Counted from the stretch's first letter, positions 1-5,384 are shown. The stretch: DNA of 7,903 bases from Rhodospirillales bacterium (GCA_030754475.1 JASMAE010000410.1:1-7903), one strand, 5' to 3'. Numbers and translations are program-made. The notes: generated from the sequence alone by a model not told the origin.

Positions 1-695
1 TGAACGGACCCATCGCAAAGAAGATCGGTATGAGCTCGGGGCGCAACGCGCTCGGCCAGGGCAACCGCGCCAACGCGGCGATCGGGCGCGCCTTGCAGCT
101 GATTGTCCGCAACGTGGGCGGCGGCCGGCCGGGTGGCGTCGACCAATCGTGCCTCGGCAATCCCGGCAAGTTCACCTTGTGCTTTGCCGAAGACGAGGAG
201 AACTCGGCCTGGGAGCCCTTGTCGGTCGAACGCGGCTTCGCGCCCGGCGTCTCGACCGTGACGCTGTTTGCCGGTTGCGGCGTGCAGCCCGTCTACGACA
301 ACCATTCGCGCAAACCCGAGTCGCTCGCGCGCACTTATGCCGCGTGCCTGCGAGGGGTCCTGCATCCCAAGCTCGCGCGCGCCGACGCCATGATGGTGAT
401 CGCGCCCGAGCACGGCCGCGCGTTCGAGCGCGCCGGCTGGTCGAAGGCCGCACTGCACAGCCGCTTGGGCGAGCTGCTTTCGATCCCGATTGCCGAGATG
501 AGGCCAGGCTACGGCGGCATGGAAGAAGGCGTCTCGGCCGACATCGGCGGCGAGACGGTCTCGAAGTTCCGGCCCGGCGGCCTTTTGTTGGTTCGCGCCG
601 GCGGCACAGCTGGCTTCTTCGCCGGCATCATCGCCGGCTGGTCGGCGAGTGGGCCCACCGGCTCGGAGCCCGTAACGGTGGAGGTAACGCAATGA
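1..695 (+). CDS. Conserved protein of unknown function, partner gene upstream of the UGSC selenoprotein (5'-partial)
   Basis: The reading frame is open from the left edge (first complete codon at 3-5), so the gene begins outside the window; the ATG at 30 lies inside the conserved region and is not a convincing start. About 230 residues are visible. The N-terminal part is Gly/Asn/Arg-rich, with NGPIAKKIGMSSGRNALG, GQGNRANAAIGRAL and NVGGGRPGGVD in succession, followed by FCFAEDE-like and WEPLSVERGF segments. The C-terminal part ends with a Gly/Ala-rich hydrophobic stretch (RAGGTAGFFAGIIAGW). No signal peptide can be judged because the start is missing. I recognise this from memory as a conserved family found beside UGSC proteins, but I know of no established activity. 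The stop codon is 13 nt from the ATG of the selenoprotein gene, so the two are probably co-transcribed and may act together. The conserved Gly-rich loops suggest a ligand-binding enzyme, which is inference only. Confidence 0.75.
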   Translation, partial: NGPIAKKIGMSSGRNALGQGNRANAAIGRALQLIVRNVGGGRPGGVDQSCLGNPGKFTLCFAEDEENSAWEPLSVERGFAPGVSTVTLFAGCGVQPVYDNHSRKPESLARTYAACLRGVLHPKLARADAMMVIAPEHGRAFERAGWSKAALHSRLGELLSIPIAEMRPGYGGMEEGVSADIGGETVSKFRPGGLLLVRAGGTAGFFAGIIAGWSASGPTGSEPVTVEVTQ

Positions 696-708
696 CGGAG
701 GGAAGTGC

Positions 709-1233
709 ATGACGGAATCACGCGTCCTACTCGATCCCACGTCCGAGGTGGAGCCCGCGCACCGCGCGCTTCTCGATCGGCCGCCTTCGCTTGAGGGCCT
801 GAGGATCGGTCTCTTGAGCATCTCGAAGCGCACCAGCGACGTCTTCCTCGACGCGGTCGAATCGCATCTCACGGCGCGCGGCCTCGAGACGACGCGTTTC
901 GTCAAGCCGACGTTCGCGCGCCCGGCGCCGCTCGCGTTGCGCCAAGAGATCGCCACGCGCTGCGACGTGGTCGTCGAGGCGCTCGCCGACTGAGGATCCT
1001 GCACGACGTGCAGTTTGCATGACGTCATGGATCTGGAAAGCCGGGGCGTTCCGTCCGCCTTCGTCGCCACCACCGAGTTCGTCGAGGCGGCGCGGGCGCA
1101 AGGCTCGGCGCTCGGCTTCGATCCCGCGGTCGTGTTCGTGGCCCACCCCATCCAGGACCGCACCGACGACGAGATCCGCGCGCTCGCGGCCGGCGCCCTC
1201 GACGAGATTGTGAGCCGGATCCAAAAGGGTTAG
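709..1233 (+). CDS. UGSC-family selenoprotein (UGA at 991-993 read as selenocysteine)
   Basis: Read through the UGA, the gene gives one 174-residue protein with Sec at residue 95 in the motif U95-G-S-C98-T-T-C101. Before it come LRIGLLSISKRTSD, VKPTFARPAP and CDVVVEALAD; after it, in the same frame, come SLHDVMDLESRGVPSAFV, ATTEFVEAARAQ and VFVAHPIQDRTDDEI. This is the layout of the UGSC (seleno)protein family, whose name is this motif and whose other members can carry Cys there. U95/C98 form a UxxC pair, a typical thiol/selenol redox arrangement; the actual substrate is unknown. The start is the ATG at 709, preceded by a strong Shine-Dalgarno GGAGGGA at 697-703. The gene lies 13 nt after its upstream partner. 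Naive annotation would split it at 993 or restart at 1015, losing the active motif. It needs SelB, tRNA-Sec and a SECIS; only a SECIS candidate is visible here. Confidence 0.9.
994..1034 (+). promoter_or_regulatory. Candidate bacterial SECIS element within the selenoprotein coding sequence
   Basis: Immediately 3' of the UGA, a stem can form from 995-999 (GATCC) with 1029-1033 (GGATC), extended by a G-U pair 994/1034. Above an internal loop, 1005-1008 (GACG) pairs with 1023-1026 (CGTC), and 1009-1012 (TGCA) with 1016-1019 (TGCA), leaving a 3-nt bulge at 1020-1022 and the apical loop GUU at 1013-1015. The apical loop starts about 20 nt after the UGA with G as its first base, matching the general bacterial SECIS pattern (short loop with an early G, roughly 16-37 nt from UGA). 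A competing 6-bp hairpin (999-1004 with 1008-1013) exists, so the exact fold is uncertain. Hand-folded only. Confidence 0.55.
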
Positions 1234-1252
1234 GGCCCGCGCGGCTGGGCCG

Positions 1253-1281
1253 TTGACGCCCGGGCGTGCATCTTCGATAGT
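1253..1281 (+). promoter_or_regulatory. Predicted sigma70-type promoter for cassette 1
   Basis: TTGACG (1253-1258) and GATAGT (1276-1281) are separated by exactly 17 nt. This sits just after the selenoprotein stop and 87 nt upstream of the first aldolase gene. An almost identical promoter occurs at the equivalent place in cassette 2 (3243-3271), which supports it. The selenoprotein operon may also read through, since no clear terminator lies between. Confidence 0.6.
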
Positions 1282-1282
1282 T

Positions 1283-1307
1283 GGCGATCGCGTTCCCGAC
1301 GATCGCC
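1283..1307 (+). promoter_or_regulatory. Inverted repeat at the predicted transcription start of cassette 1 (operator candidate)
   Basis: GGCGATCG (1283-1290) and CGATCGCC (1300-1307) form a perfect 8-bp dyad with a 9-nt spacer, starting 1 nt after the -10 box and spanning the expected start site. That is a usual place for a repressor operator; it could equally act as a leader hairpin. Cassette 2 does not share this sequence. Confidence 0.4.
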
Positions 1308-1321
1308 GATTGCGGACGAGG

Positions 1322-1338
1322 GCAGCCCACGAGGCTGC
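1322..1338 (+). other. Small leader hairpin before aldolase gene 1
   Basis: GCAGCC (1322-1327) pairs perfectly with GGCTGC (1333-1338) around a 5-nt loop, in the predicted 5' leader and 16 nt before the Shine-Dalgarno GAGGAGG (1354-1360). It does not occlude the ribosome binding site and no U-tract follows, so it is not a terminator. A role in mRNA stability is possible but not shown. Confidence 0.3.
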
Positions 1339-1368
1339 GCCCGCGCATTCAACGAGGAGGATGACGTC

Positions 1369-2313
1369 ATGGCACGTCGAATTGATTGGACGGGGGTTTT
1401 TTCACCTGCCGTTACACCGTTCACCGAGACCGGCGAGATCAACGAGGCCGGGTTCCGCCAGGTGCTCGATTACCTGATTGGCGAAGGTGCCGACGGAATC
1501 ATCGTTGCCGGATGCACGGGCGAGTGGTTCTCGCTCGGCGATTCCGAGCGCGCGCGCCTGTTCGCCGTGGCCCGCGAGCACATCGACGGGCGCGCCAAGG
1601 TGATCGCCGGCACTTGCGCGATCGCCACTCACCAGACCATCGGGCTAACCCAGGCCGCCAAGGACGCGGGCTGCGACGGGGCCATGATCATGGCGCCCTG
1701 CTTCATCGCGCCGCGGAACGTCGAGATCGTCCAGTACTACGCCGACATCGCCGAGGTCGGCCTGCCGATCATGGTTTACAGCATCCCTGAGAAGGGGCAC
1801 CACAACCTGGATGCCGACTTGATCGAGGAGCTGAAGGCGATCGACGAGGTTGTGGCGATCAAGGACAGCGCGCTCAGTTTGCCACAGATGATCGAGACCG
1901 CGAACCGGCATTCCGACTGGCTTGCCATCTTCCCCGGCCGCGAGGGCTACGCGCCCGACATGATCGAGCGCGGTGCCGCCGGCATCACGGCGATGATGAT
2001 GAACGTGGTCGGTCGCCACGTGGTCACCTGGTACGAGCACCTGGCCGCCGGGCGCTGGGTCGAATCGCGCGTTGACGGGCGGGTTATCGACGCGGCCTAC
2101 GGCATCTGCCTCTCGAAGACGTTCAAGCCGAGCCGACCCACGGGCCACTGGCCGATCATGAAGGAGAGTATGAAGATTCGCGGGGTGGACGCCGGCTTCA
2201 TGCGCCGGCCGTTCCTGCCGCTGCCGGCCGAGGACCGGCCCAGGCTCGAAGCTGCGCTCGCCGAGATCGGGCTTGGCCCGTTCGCCGAAGGCGCCCGCGC
2301 CGCCGCCCAGTAG
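1369..2313 (+). CDS. DapA/NAL-superfamily class I aldolase, copy 1
   Basis: A 314-residue (beta/alpha)8-barrel lyase/synthase of the dihydrodipicolinate synthase/N-acetylneuraminate lyase superfamily, cytosolic, of usual family length. The ligand loop is G48-C-T-G-E52 (GTTGE-type), the catalytic Tyr is Y137 (MVYS) and the Schiff-base Lys is K165 (VAIKDS), so pyruvate-type imine chemistry is expected. After the Tyr the sequence is YSIPEKG, where DHDPS has YNxPxRT: the carboxylate-binding Arg position carries Lys142 and the Asn is Ser. It is therefore unlikely to be the housekeeping lysine-pathway DapA. Start ATG at 1369 has GAGGAGG at 1354-1360; the MARRIDWTG N-terminus is shared exactly with copy 2. 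It heads a two-gene unit with the isomerase-like gene. The superfamily call is firm; the substrate is unknown. Confidence 0.9.
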   Translation: MARRIDWTGVFSPAVTPFTETGEINEAGFRQVLDYLIGEGADGIIVAGCTGEWFSLGDSERARLFAVAREHIDGRAKVIAGTCAIATHQTIGLTQAAKDAGCDGAMIMAPCFIAPRNVEIVQYYADIAEVGLPIMVYSIPEKGHHNLDADLIEELKAIDEVVAIKDSALSLPQMIETANRHSDWLAIFPGREGYAPDMIERGAAGITAMMMNVVGRHVVTWYEHLAAGRWVESRVDGRVIDAAYGICLSKTFKPSRPTGHWPIMKESMKIRGVDAGFMRRPFLPLPAEDRPRLEAALAEIGLGPFAEGARAAAQ

Positions 2314-2327
2314 CGGACCCTGTAGAC

Positions 2328-2368
2328 GCGGCCCGGCCGGTCGCCGAACGGCACGCCGGCCCGGCCGC
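2328..2368 (+). other. Strong GC-rich intercistronic hairpin between aldolase 1 and isomerase 1
   Basis: Left arm 2328-2340 and right arm 2356-2368 pair over 13 positions with a single C-C mismatch (2334/2362), plus a T-G wobble at 2341/2355. The loop itself contains GCC-GAAC-GGC. No T-run follows and the next gene's Shine-Dalgarno (GGGGGAGAG, 2382-2390) lies downstream, so an intrinsic terminator is unlikely. It fits an mRNA processing or stability element that sets the relative expression of the two genes; this role is inference. Confidence 0.5.
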
Positions 2369-2395
2369 CCACGACACCCTTGGGGGAGAGAAACC

Positions 2396-3226
2396 ATGGC
2401 CGGAATGCCCGTCAGCGCCTTTACCACGTCGTACATGTTCCAGATGAACGCGCTTCAAACGATGCGCCATCTGGGCGAGATCGGGTACCGCAAGTTCACG
2501 GTCCTGGTGAGCCCGCCGCACTTCTGGGTGCCGCAGCTTTCGGCCCAGGAGCGAAAGGAGATGCCGGGCCAGCTCGCCGAACGCGGGCTCGAGATCGCGG
2601 CGTTGTGCTTTCCCAGCATCGACAACAACCTGACCAGCTTCGCGTCCGAACTTCGGCGCGAGACGGTGAATTCGGCGAAGGAGGTGCTGACGCTGGCCGG
2701 CGAATGGGGGGTCGGCAACGTGGTCGTCCTCCCGGGCAAGGTGAGCCCGCTTTTGCCGCCGCCGCCCGATCTGCCCATGCAGTGCTTCATCGAGACCTTC
2801 CAGGAGCTCGCCGAGCACGCGAAAAGCGCCGGCACCCGGATCCTGGTCGAGAACGCGCCCATGTCCGCCTTCCCGCACGCCACCGACTTGATGCGGGCGC
2901 TGGACGCGCTCGACGACGACAGCGTCGGGATTCTCTACGACTTCGCCAACGGCACCTTCGTCGGTGACGACCCGTGTGCGGACCTGCGCCTGGTCAAGGA
3001 CCGGCTCGGGATGTGCGACGCGTCCGACACCGGAACCGAAGTCTTCCGGCACGGGCCGATCGGCACCGGGATCGTGCCCTTCGAGCGGGTCGCCGATACG
3101 CTCCGCGAGATCGGGTATCAGGGCGTGACCGCGCTCGAGATGATCGTCAAGGACGACCCCGACACCGCGTTTCGCGAAAGCCACGCCAAGATGGCCCAGT
3201 GGGGCTGGGAACCGCTCGGCGGCTGA
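2396..3226 (+). CDS. Xylose-isomerase-like TIM-barrel (sugar phosphate isomerase/epimerase) protein, copy 1
   Basis: A 276-residue protein of the AP endonuclease 2/xylose-isomerase-like TIM-barrel superfamily, which includes IolE, IolI, hydroxypyruvate isomerase and ketose 3-epimerases. Visible landmarks are CFPSIDNNL (71-79), LVENAP with Glu152, LYDFANG with Asp182, RHGPIGTG with His219 and ALEMIVKDDP with Glu248. Members normally hold one divalent metal with Glu, Asp, His and Glu; here the His position is Asp208 (MCDASD), whereas copy 2 keeps His208 (LVHLSD). Activity may be changed or lost. Start ATG at 2396 follows GGGGGAGAG with a short spacer and aligns with the start of copy 2; the frame is open further upstream (to 2273), overlapping the aldolase, but that extension is not conserved. 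It lies 82 nt after aldolase 1 and is probably co-transcribed. Exact reaction unknown. Confidence 0.85.
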   Translation: MAGMPVSAFTTSYMFQMNALQTMRHLGEIGYRKFTVLVSPPHFWVPQLSAQERKEMPGQLAERGLEIAALCFPSIDNNLTSFASELRRETVNSAKEVLTLAGEWGVGNVVVLPGKVSPLLPPPPDLPMQCFIETFQELAEHAKSAGTRILVENAPMSAFPHATDLMRALDALDDDSVGILYDFANGTFVGDDPCADLRLVKDRLGMCDASDTGTEVFRHGPIGTGIVPFERVADTLREIGYQGVTALEMIVKDDPDTAFRESHAKMAQWGWEPLGG

Positions 3227-3242
3227 GCGCCCGGCACTCGCG

Positions 3243-3271
3243 TTGACGCGCGCGGGGGGCGAGATCATAGT
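3243..3271 (+). promoter_or_regulatory. Predicted sigma70-type promoter for cassette 2
   Basis: TTGACG (3243-3248) and CATAGT (3266-3271) are separated by exactly 17 nt, 67 nt before the second aldolase gene. The hexamers and spacing match the cassette 1 promoter except for one base, while the spacer sequence differs, which argues for selection on the boxes. Confidence 0.6.
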
Positions 3272-3307
3272 GGACGAAAGTCCCGGCGCGGCGGTGTCAC
3301 GCCGCCG
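3272..3307 (+). other. Two leader hairpins before aldolase gene 2
   Basis: GGAC-GAAA-GTCC (3272-3283) is a 4-bp stem with a GNRA tetraloop lying at the predicted transcript 5' end. A second stem pairs 3289-3296 with 3300-3307 (8 bp including one G-U) around the loop TCA. The Shine-Dalgarno GGAGG (3323-3327) is left free. A 5'-end stability or regulatory structure is possible; there is no U-tract for termination. Confidence 0.35.
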
Positions 3308-3338
3308 TTAGCGGAATTTCACGGAGGAAAAGAGACTG

Positions 3339-4283
3339 ATGGCAAGACGAATCGACTGGACGGGAATATTTCCCCCGATCGCGACGCCGTTCACCCGCGA
3401 GGGCGATCTCGACGAGGTCGCGTTCCGCAAGGTGGTCGAGCAGCACATCGCCGACGGCTGTCACGGCCTCGTCGTCGCCGGGTGTACCGGCGAGTGGTTC
3501 TCGCTCGATGATGCCGAGCGGTGCCGGATCTTCGAGATCGCGGTGGACGCCGCAAAGGGCCGGGTACCGATCGTCGGCGGAACGTCGGCCATGAGCACGC
3601 GCGCGGCGGTGAAGCTGCAAAAAGCCGCCAAGGACTTGGGGTGCGCCGGCTCCATGACGCTGGCGCCGCCGTTCCTGCTGCCCTTCGAGAACGAGGTCGT
3701 CCACTTCTTCCGCCGCCTTTCGGCGGTCGGCCTGCCGATCATGCTCTACAACAACCCCCCCCGGGGCTGCATGAACCTTACCGCGTCCCTGATCGGCAAG
3801 CTTCTCGAGTTCGACGAGATCGTCTCGATCAAGGACAGCGTCAACGAGCTGCCCCAGAACATCGACACCCTTCGCGCGCACGCCGACGAGATCGCCATCT
3901 TCGCCGGCCGCGAAAGCTATCTGCTGCCCGCGATGCAGCGTGGCGCGGTGGGCAGCGTCTCCATGATCACCAACATCCTGGGCGGCCACGTGGTCGAATA
4001 CTACGACCACTTGTTGGCAGGGCGTTGGGAAGAGGCGCGGCGGCCCCAGCAGCTGATCGACGACGTCTACGCGGTCATCCAGGGCCAGTCGGTCAAGCTT
4101 ACGCGTGCGACCGGCCACTGGTCGGTGCTCAAGACCTGCATGAACGTGCTCGGGCGCAATGGCGGCTTCATGCGCGAGCCTTACCTGCCGGTCGTGGACG
4201 AGGACGTCGCGAAGATCGCCGCGGCCTTGGCCCAAATCGGCCTGACGCCCGAAAGCATGGCGCACCCCGTGGCGGCGCAGTAG
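3339..4283 (+). CDS. DapA/NAL-superfamily class I aldolase, copy 2
   Basis: A 314-residue paralog of the aldolase at 1369-2313, with the same length and N-terminus (MARRIDWTG). The loop G48-C-T-G-E52, Tyr137 (IMLYNNP) and Schiff-base Lys165 (SIKDS) are all present. Unlike copy 1 it keeps the DHDPS-like YNNPPRG loop, with Asn138 and an Arg at 142 in the carboxylate-binding position, so the two copies probably prefer different substrates or products. Start ATG at 3339 is preceded by GGAGG at 3323-3327 with an 11-nt spacer, slightly long. It has its own predicted promoter. The partner isomerase gene is 261 nt downstream rather than 82 nt as in cassette 1. True lysine-pathway DapA is unlikely, given the paralogs and context. 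Substrate unknown. Confidence 0.9.
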   Translation: MARRIDWTGIFPPIATPFTREGDLDEVAFRKVVEQHIADGCHGLVVAGCTGEWFSLDDAERCRIFEIAVDAAKGRVPIVGGTSAMSTRAAVKLQKAAKDLGCAGSMTLAPPFLLPFENEVVHFFRRLSAVGLPIMLYNNPPRGCMNLTASLIGKLLEFDEIVSIKDSVNELPQNIDTLRAHADEIAIFAGRESYLLPAMQRGAVGSVSMITNILGGHVVEYYDHLLAGRWEEARRPQQLIDDVYAVIQGQSVKLTRATGHWSVLKTCMNVLGRNGGFMREPYLPVVDEDVAKIAAALAQIGLTPESMAHPVAAQ

Positions 4284-4304
4284 GCGCGTTGGCAGAAGGT
4301 ATCG

Positions 4305-4334
4305 AAGCCGGCCAATTCGCGCCGGCCACGGCTT
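4305..4334 (+). other. Imperfect hairpin shortly after aldolase gene 2
   Basis: AAGCCG (4305-4310) pairs with CGGCTT (4329-4334), with GCC/GGC (4311-4313/4324-4326) stacking inside across a 2-nt bulge. It begins 22 nt past the stop. No T-run follows, so it is at most a weak or factor-dependent termination site or a 3'-end stabiliser. Confidence 0.3.
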
Positions 4335-4364
4335 TGAGACGAGAAGGCGCAGACTAGAACGGAT

Positions 4365-4405
4365 CGCGTTTGATTGGAGCCCCATCGCGGTTCCAATCAA
4401 ACGCG
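4365..4405 (+). repeat. 17-bp palindrome with 7-nt loop in the aldolase 2-isomerase 2 gap
   Basis: Left arm 4365-4381 and right arm 4389-4405 are complementary at every position, counting one G-U pair (4379/4391), around the loop CCATCGC. The core TTTGATTGGA is distinctly A+T-richer than the surroundings. No T-run follows the right arm, so it is not a canonical intrinsic terminator. Its length and base composition resemble dispersed intergenic palindromes (REP-like units), but only one copy is seen in this window. Confidence 0.7.
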
Positions 4406-4427
4406 CCCATCCGCTCGACGTCGATAG

Positions 4428-4495
4428 CGTAGACCAGATTCACGCGCCCGCTGGATCGCCACGCGCGATTCCGAGCGACCGCGATCTGGTCTATG
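4428..4495 (+). repeat. Long-range dyad upstream of isomerase gene 2
   Basis: TAGACCAGAT (4430-4439) and ATCTGGTCTA (4484-4493) are exact reverse complements, extended outward by a G-T and a C-G pair (4429/4494, 4428/4495), with CGCG/CGCG (4443-4446/4480-4483) able to pair inside after a 3-nt bulge. The arms are about 44 nt apart. With the adjacent 17-bp palindrome it makes most of the 261-nt gap structured. It could be a two-site operator, a leader RNA fold, or part of an inserted palindromic unit. No convincing promoter for isomerase 2 was found here. Confidence 0.45.
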
Positions 4496-4544
4496 GGTTT
4501 GCGCCTTCTTTCTATTTGCCATCGAGAGGTGGGAGGTGGATGAA

Positions 4545-5384
4545 ATGAGCGTGCTTCGTGTCGGCGCCCACACCTTTTCCTATAGCTTCACCCACACCGC
4601 GCTCGACGCCATGGTGCACTTGGCGGGCCTCGGGTTCAACGCGTTCGAGGTGCTGGTTACGGCGCCGCACTGCTGGCCGGCCGAGCTGGACGCAGGCGCG
4701 CGGCGCGCGGTGCGAAGCCGCCTTGACGCAGACGGCCTCGAGATCACCTCGCTGTGCTTCCCCAGTATCGACAACAACTTGATCTCGACCGCCGCCGACA
4801 TGCGTCGCGAGACCATGGACGTGATACACCGGGTGATCGATCTCGCCGGGGACTGGCGGGTTCCAAACGTGCTCGTAATCCCGGGAAAGCTGTCGCCGCT
4901 TTGGCCGGCGCCCTATGAGTGGACGCTTGCGTGGTTTCTGGACGCGATGCGCGCGTTTCTCGATCACGCCGGCGACGACGGGCCGGCGCTGATCGTCGAG
5001 AACGTTCCGGTCACCTTCCTTCCCCGCGTCCGCGATATCGTCAAGGCGCTGGATGCGCTTGGCGACGATCGCGTCGGCATCCTTTACGACGCTGCCAACG
5101 GCGTCTTCATGGGCGACGATCCGGTTTCCGATCTCGGTCTCGTCAAGGACCGGCTGCGGCTGGTGCATCTGTCGGATACCACGCGCGAGGTCTATCGCCA
5201 CGATCCGGTGGGCGCCGGCGTCGTTCCCTTCGCGGCCGTGGCCGAGACGTTGCGCGAAATCGGCTACGACGGTTTCTCGATCCTGGAGATGGTGGTCAAG
5301 GACGACCCGGACCGCGCCTTCGTCGAGAGCAACCGCCGCCTCGCCGAGTGGGGTTGGAAGCGCGCTGCCGCCGGTTCACCCTGA
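4545..5384 (+). CDS. Xylose-isomerase-like TIM-barrel (sugar phosphate isomerase/epimerase) protein, copy 2
   Basis: A 279-residue paralog of the protein at 2396-3226, aligning without gaps. It has the full metal-ligand set of the superfamily: Glu152 (LIVENVP), Asp182 (LYDAANG), His208 (LVHLSD) and Glu248 (ILEMVVKDDP), plus RHDPVGAG with His219. An active metal-dependent isomerase or epimerase of a sugar or hydroxy-keto acid is therefore plausible. The ATG at 4545 was chosen because GGGAGG (4531-4536) sits 8 nt upstream and the N-terminus then matches copy 1 exactly in length; a GTG at 4536 is in frame but overlaps that Shine-Dalgarno. The end of the gene overlaps the converging M20 gene by 9 bp. 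It may be read from the cassette 2 promoter through the structured gap. Substrate unknown. Confidence 0.87.
   Translation: MSVLRVGAHTFSYSFTHTALDAMVHLAGLGFNAFEVLVTAPHCWPAELDAGARRAVRSRLDADGLEITSLCFPSIDNNLISTAADMRRETMDVIHRVIDLAGDWRVPNVLVIPGKLSPLWPAPYEWTLAWFLDAMRAFLDHAGDDGPALIVENVPVTFLPRVRDIVKALDALGDDRVGILYDAANGVFMGDDPVSDLGLVKDRLRLVHLSDTTREVYRHDPVGAGVVPFAAVAETLREIGYDGFSILEMVVKDDPDRAFVESNRRLAEWGWKRAAAGSP

Larger units (their letters stand above)
1253..5384 (+). repeat. Diverged tandem duplication: promoter + DapA/NAL-like aldolase + isomerase-like gene, twice
   Basis: Unit 1 spans about 1253-3226 and unit 2 about 3243-5384, with 16 nt between the stop of unit 1 and the -35 box of unit 2. Gene order, direction and promoter architecture are the same. 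Both aldolases are 314 residues and align without gaps over at least the first 170 residues, with 36 of the first 60 identical and catalytic Tyr and Lys at residues 137 and 165 in both. The isomerase-like proteins also align without gaps, with 44 of the first 90 residues identical. Non-coding spacers are not similar. This is an old duplication, or two related units brought together, with functional divergence. Confidence 0.75.

Noticed and set aside
709..1233. Two separate small genes (709-993 and 1015-1233), or a pseudogene with a nonsense mutation
   Set aside because: Same frame, conserved family sequence on both sides, TGA exactly at the U of UGSC, and no ribosome binding site before 1015; selenocysteine recoding explains all of it.
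1019..1372. Exact 12-nt repeat ATGACGTCATGG at 1019-1030 and 1361-1372, containing a palindrome
   Set aside because: One copy is inside the selenoprotein coding sequence and the other overlaps a start codon; a 12-mer shared by chance is expected about once in a window this size.
2198..3268. Long - strand frame opposite isomerase copy 1
   Set aside because: Shadow of the + strand gene: Arg/Gly/His-rich without family features.
1369..4283. Housekeeping dihydrodipicolinate synthase (dapA) of lysine biosynthesis
   Set aside because: Two paralogs in a cassette with isomerases plus a third divergent member, with altered substrate-loop residues and no other lysine genes nearby; only the superfamily assignment is supported.
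4365..4405. Rho-independent terminator for aldolase 2
   Set aside because: The stem is strong but the sequence after it (CCCATCCGC) has no T-run; kept as a palindrome of unknown role.
4536..4545. GTG at 4536 as the start of isomerase copy 2
   Set aside because: It overlaps the GGGAGG Shine-Dalgarno, and the ATG at 4545 gives an N-terminus colinear with copy 1.
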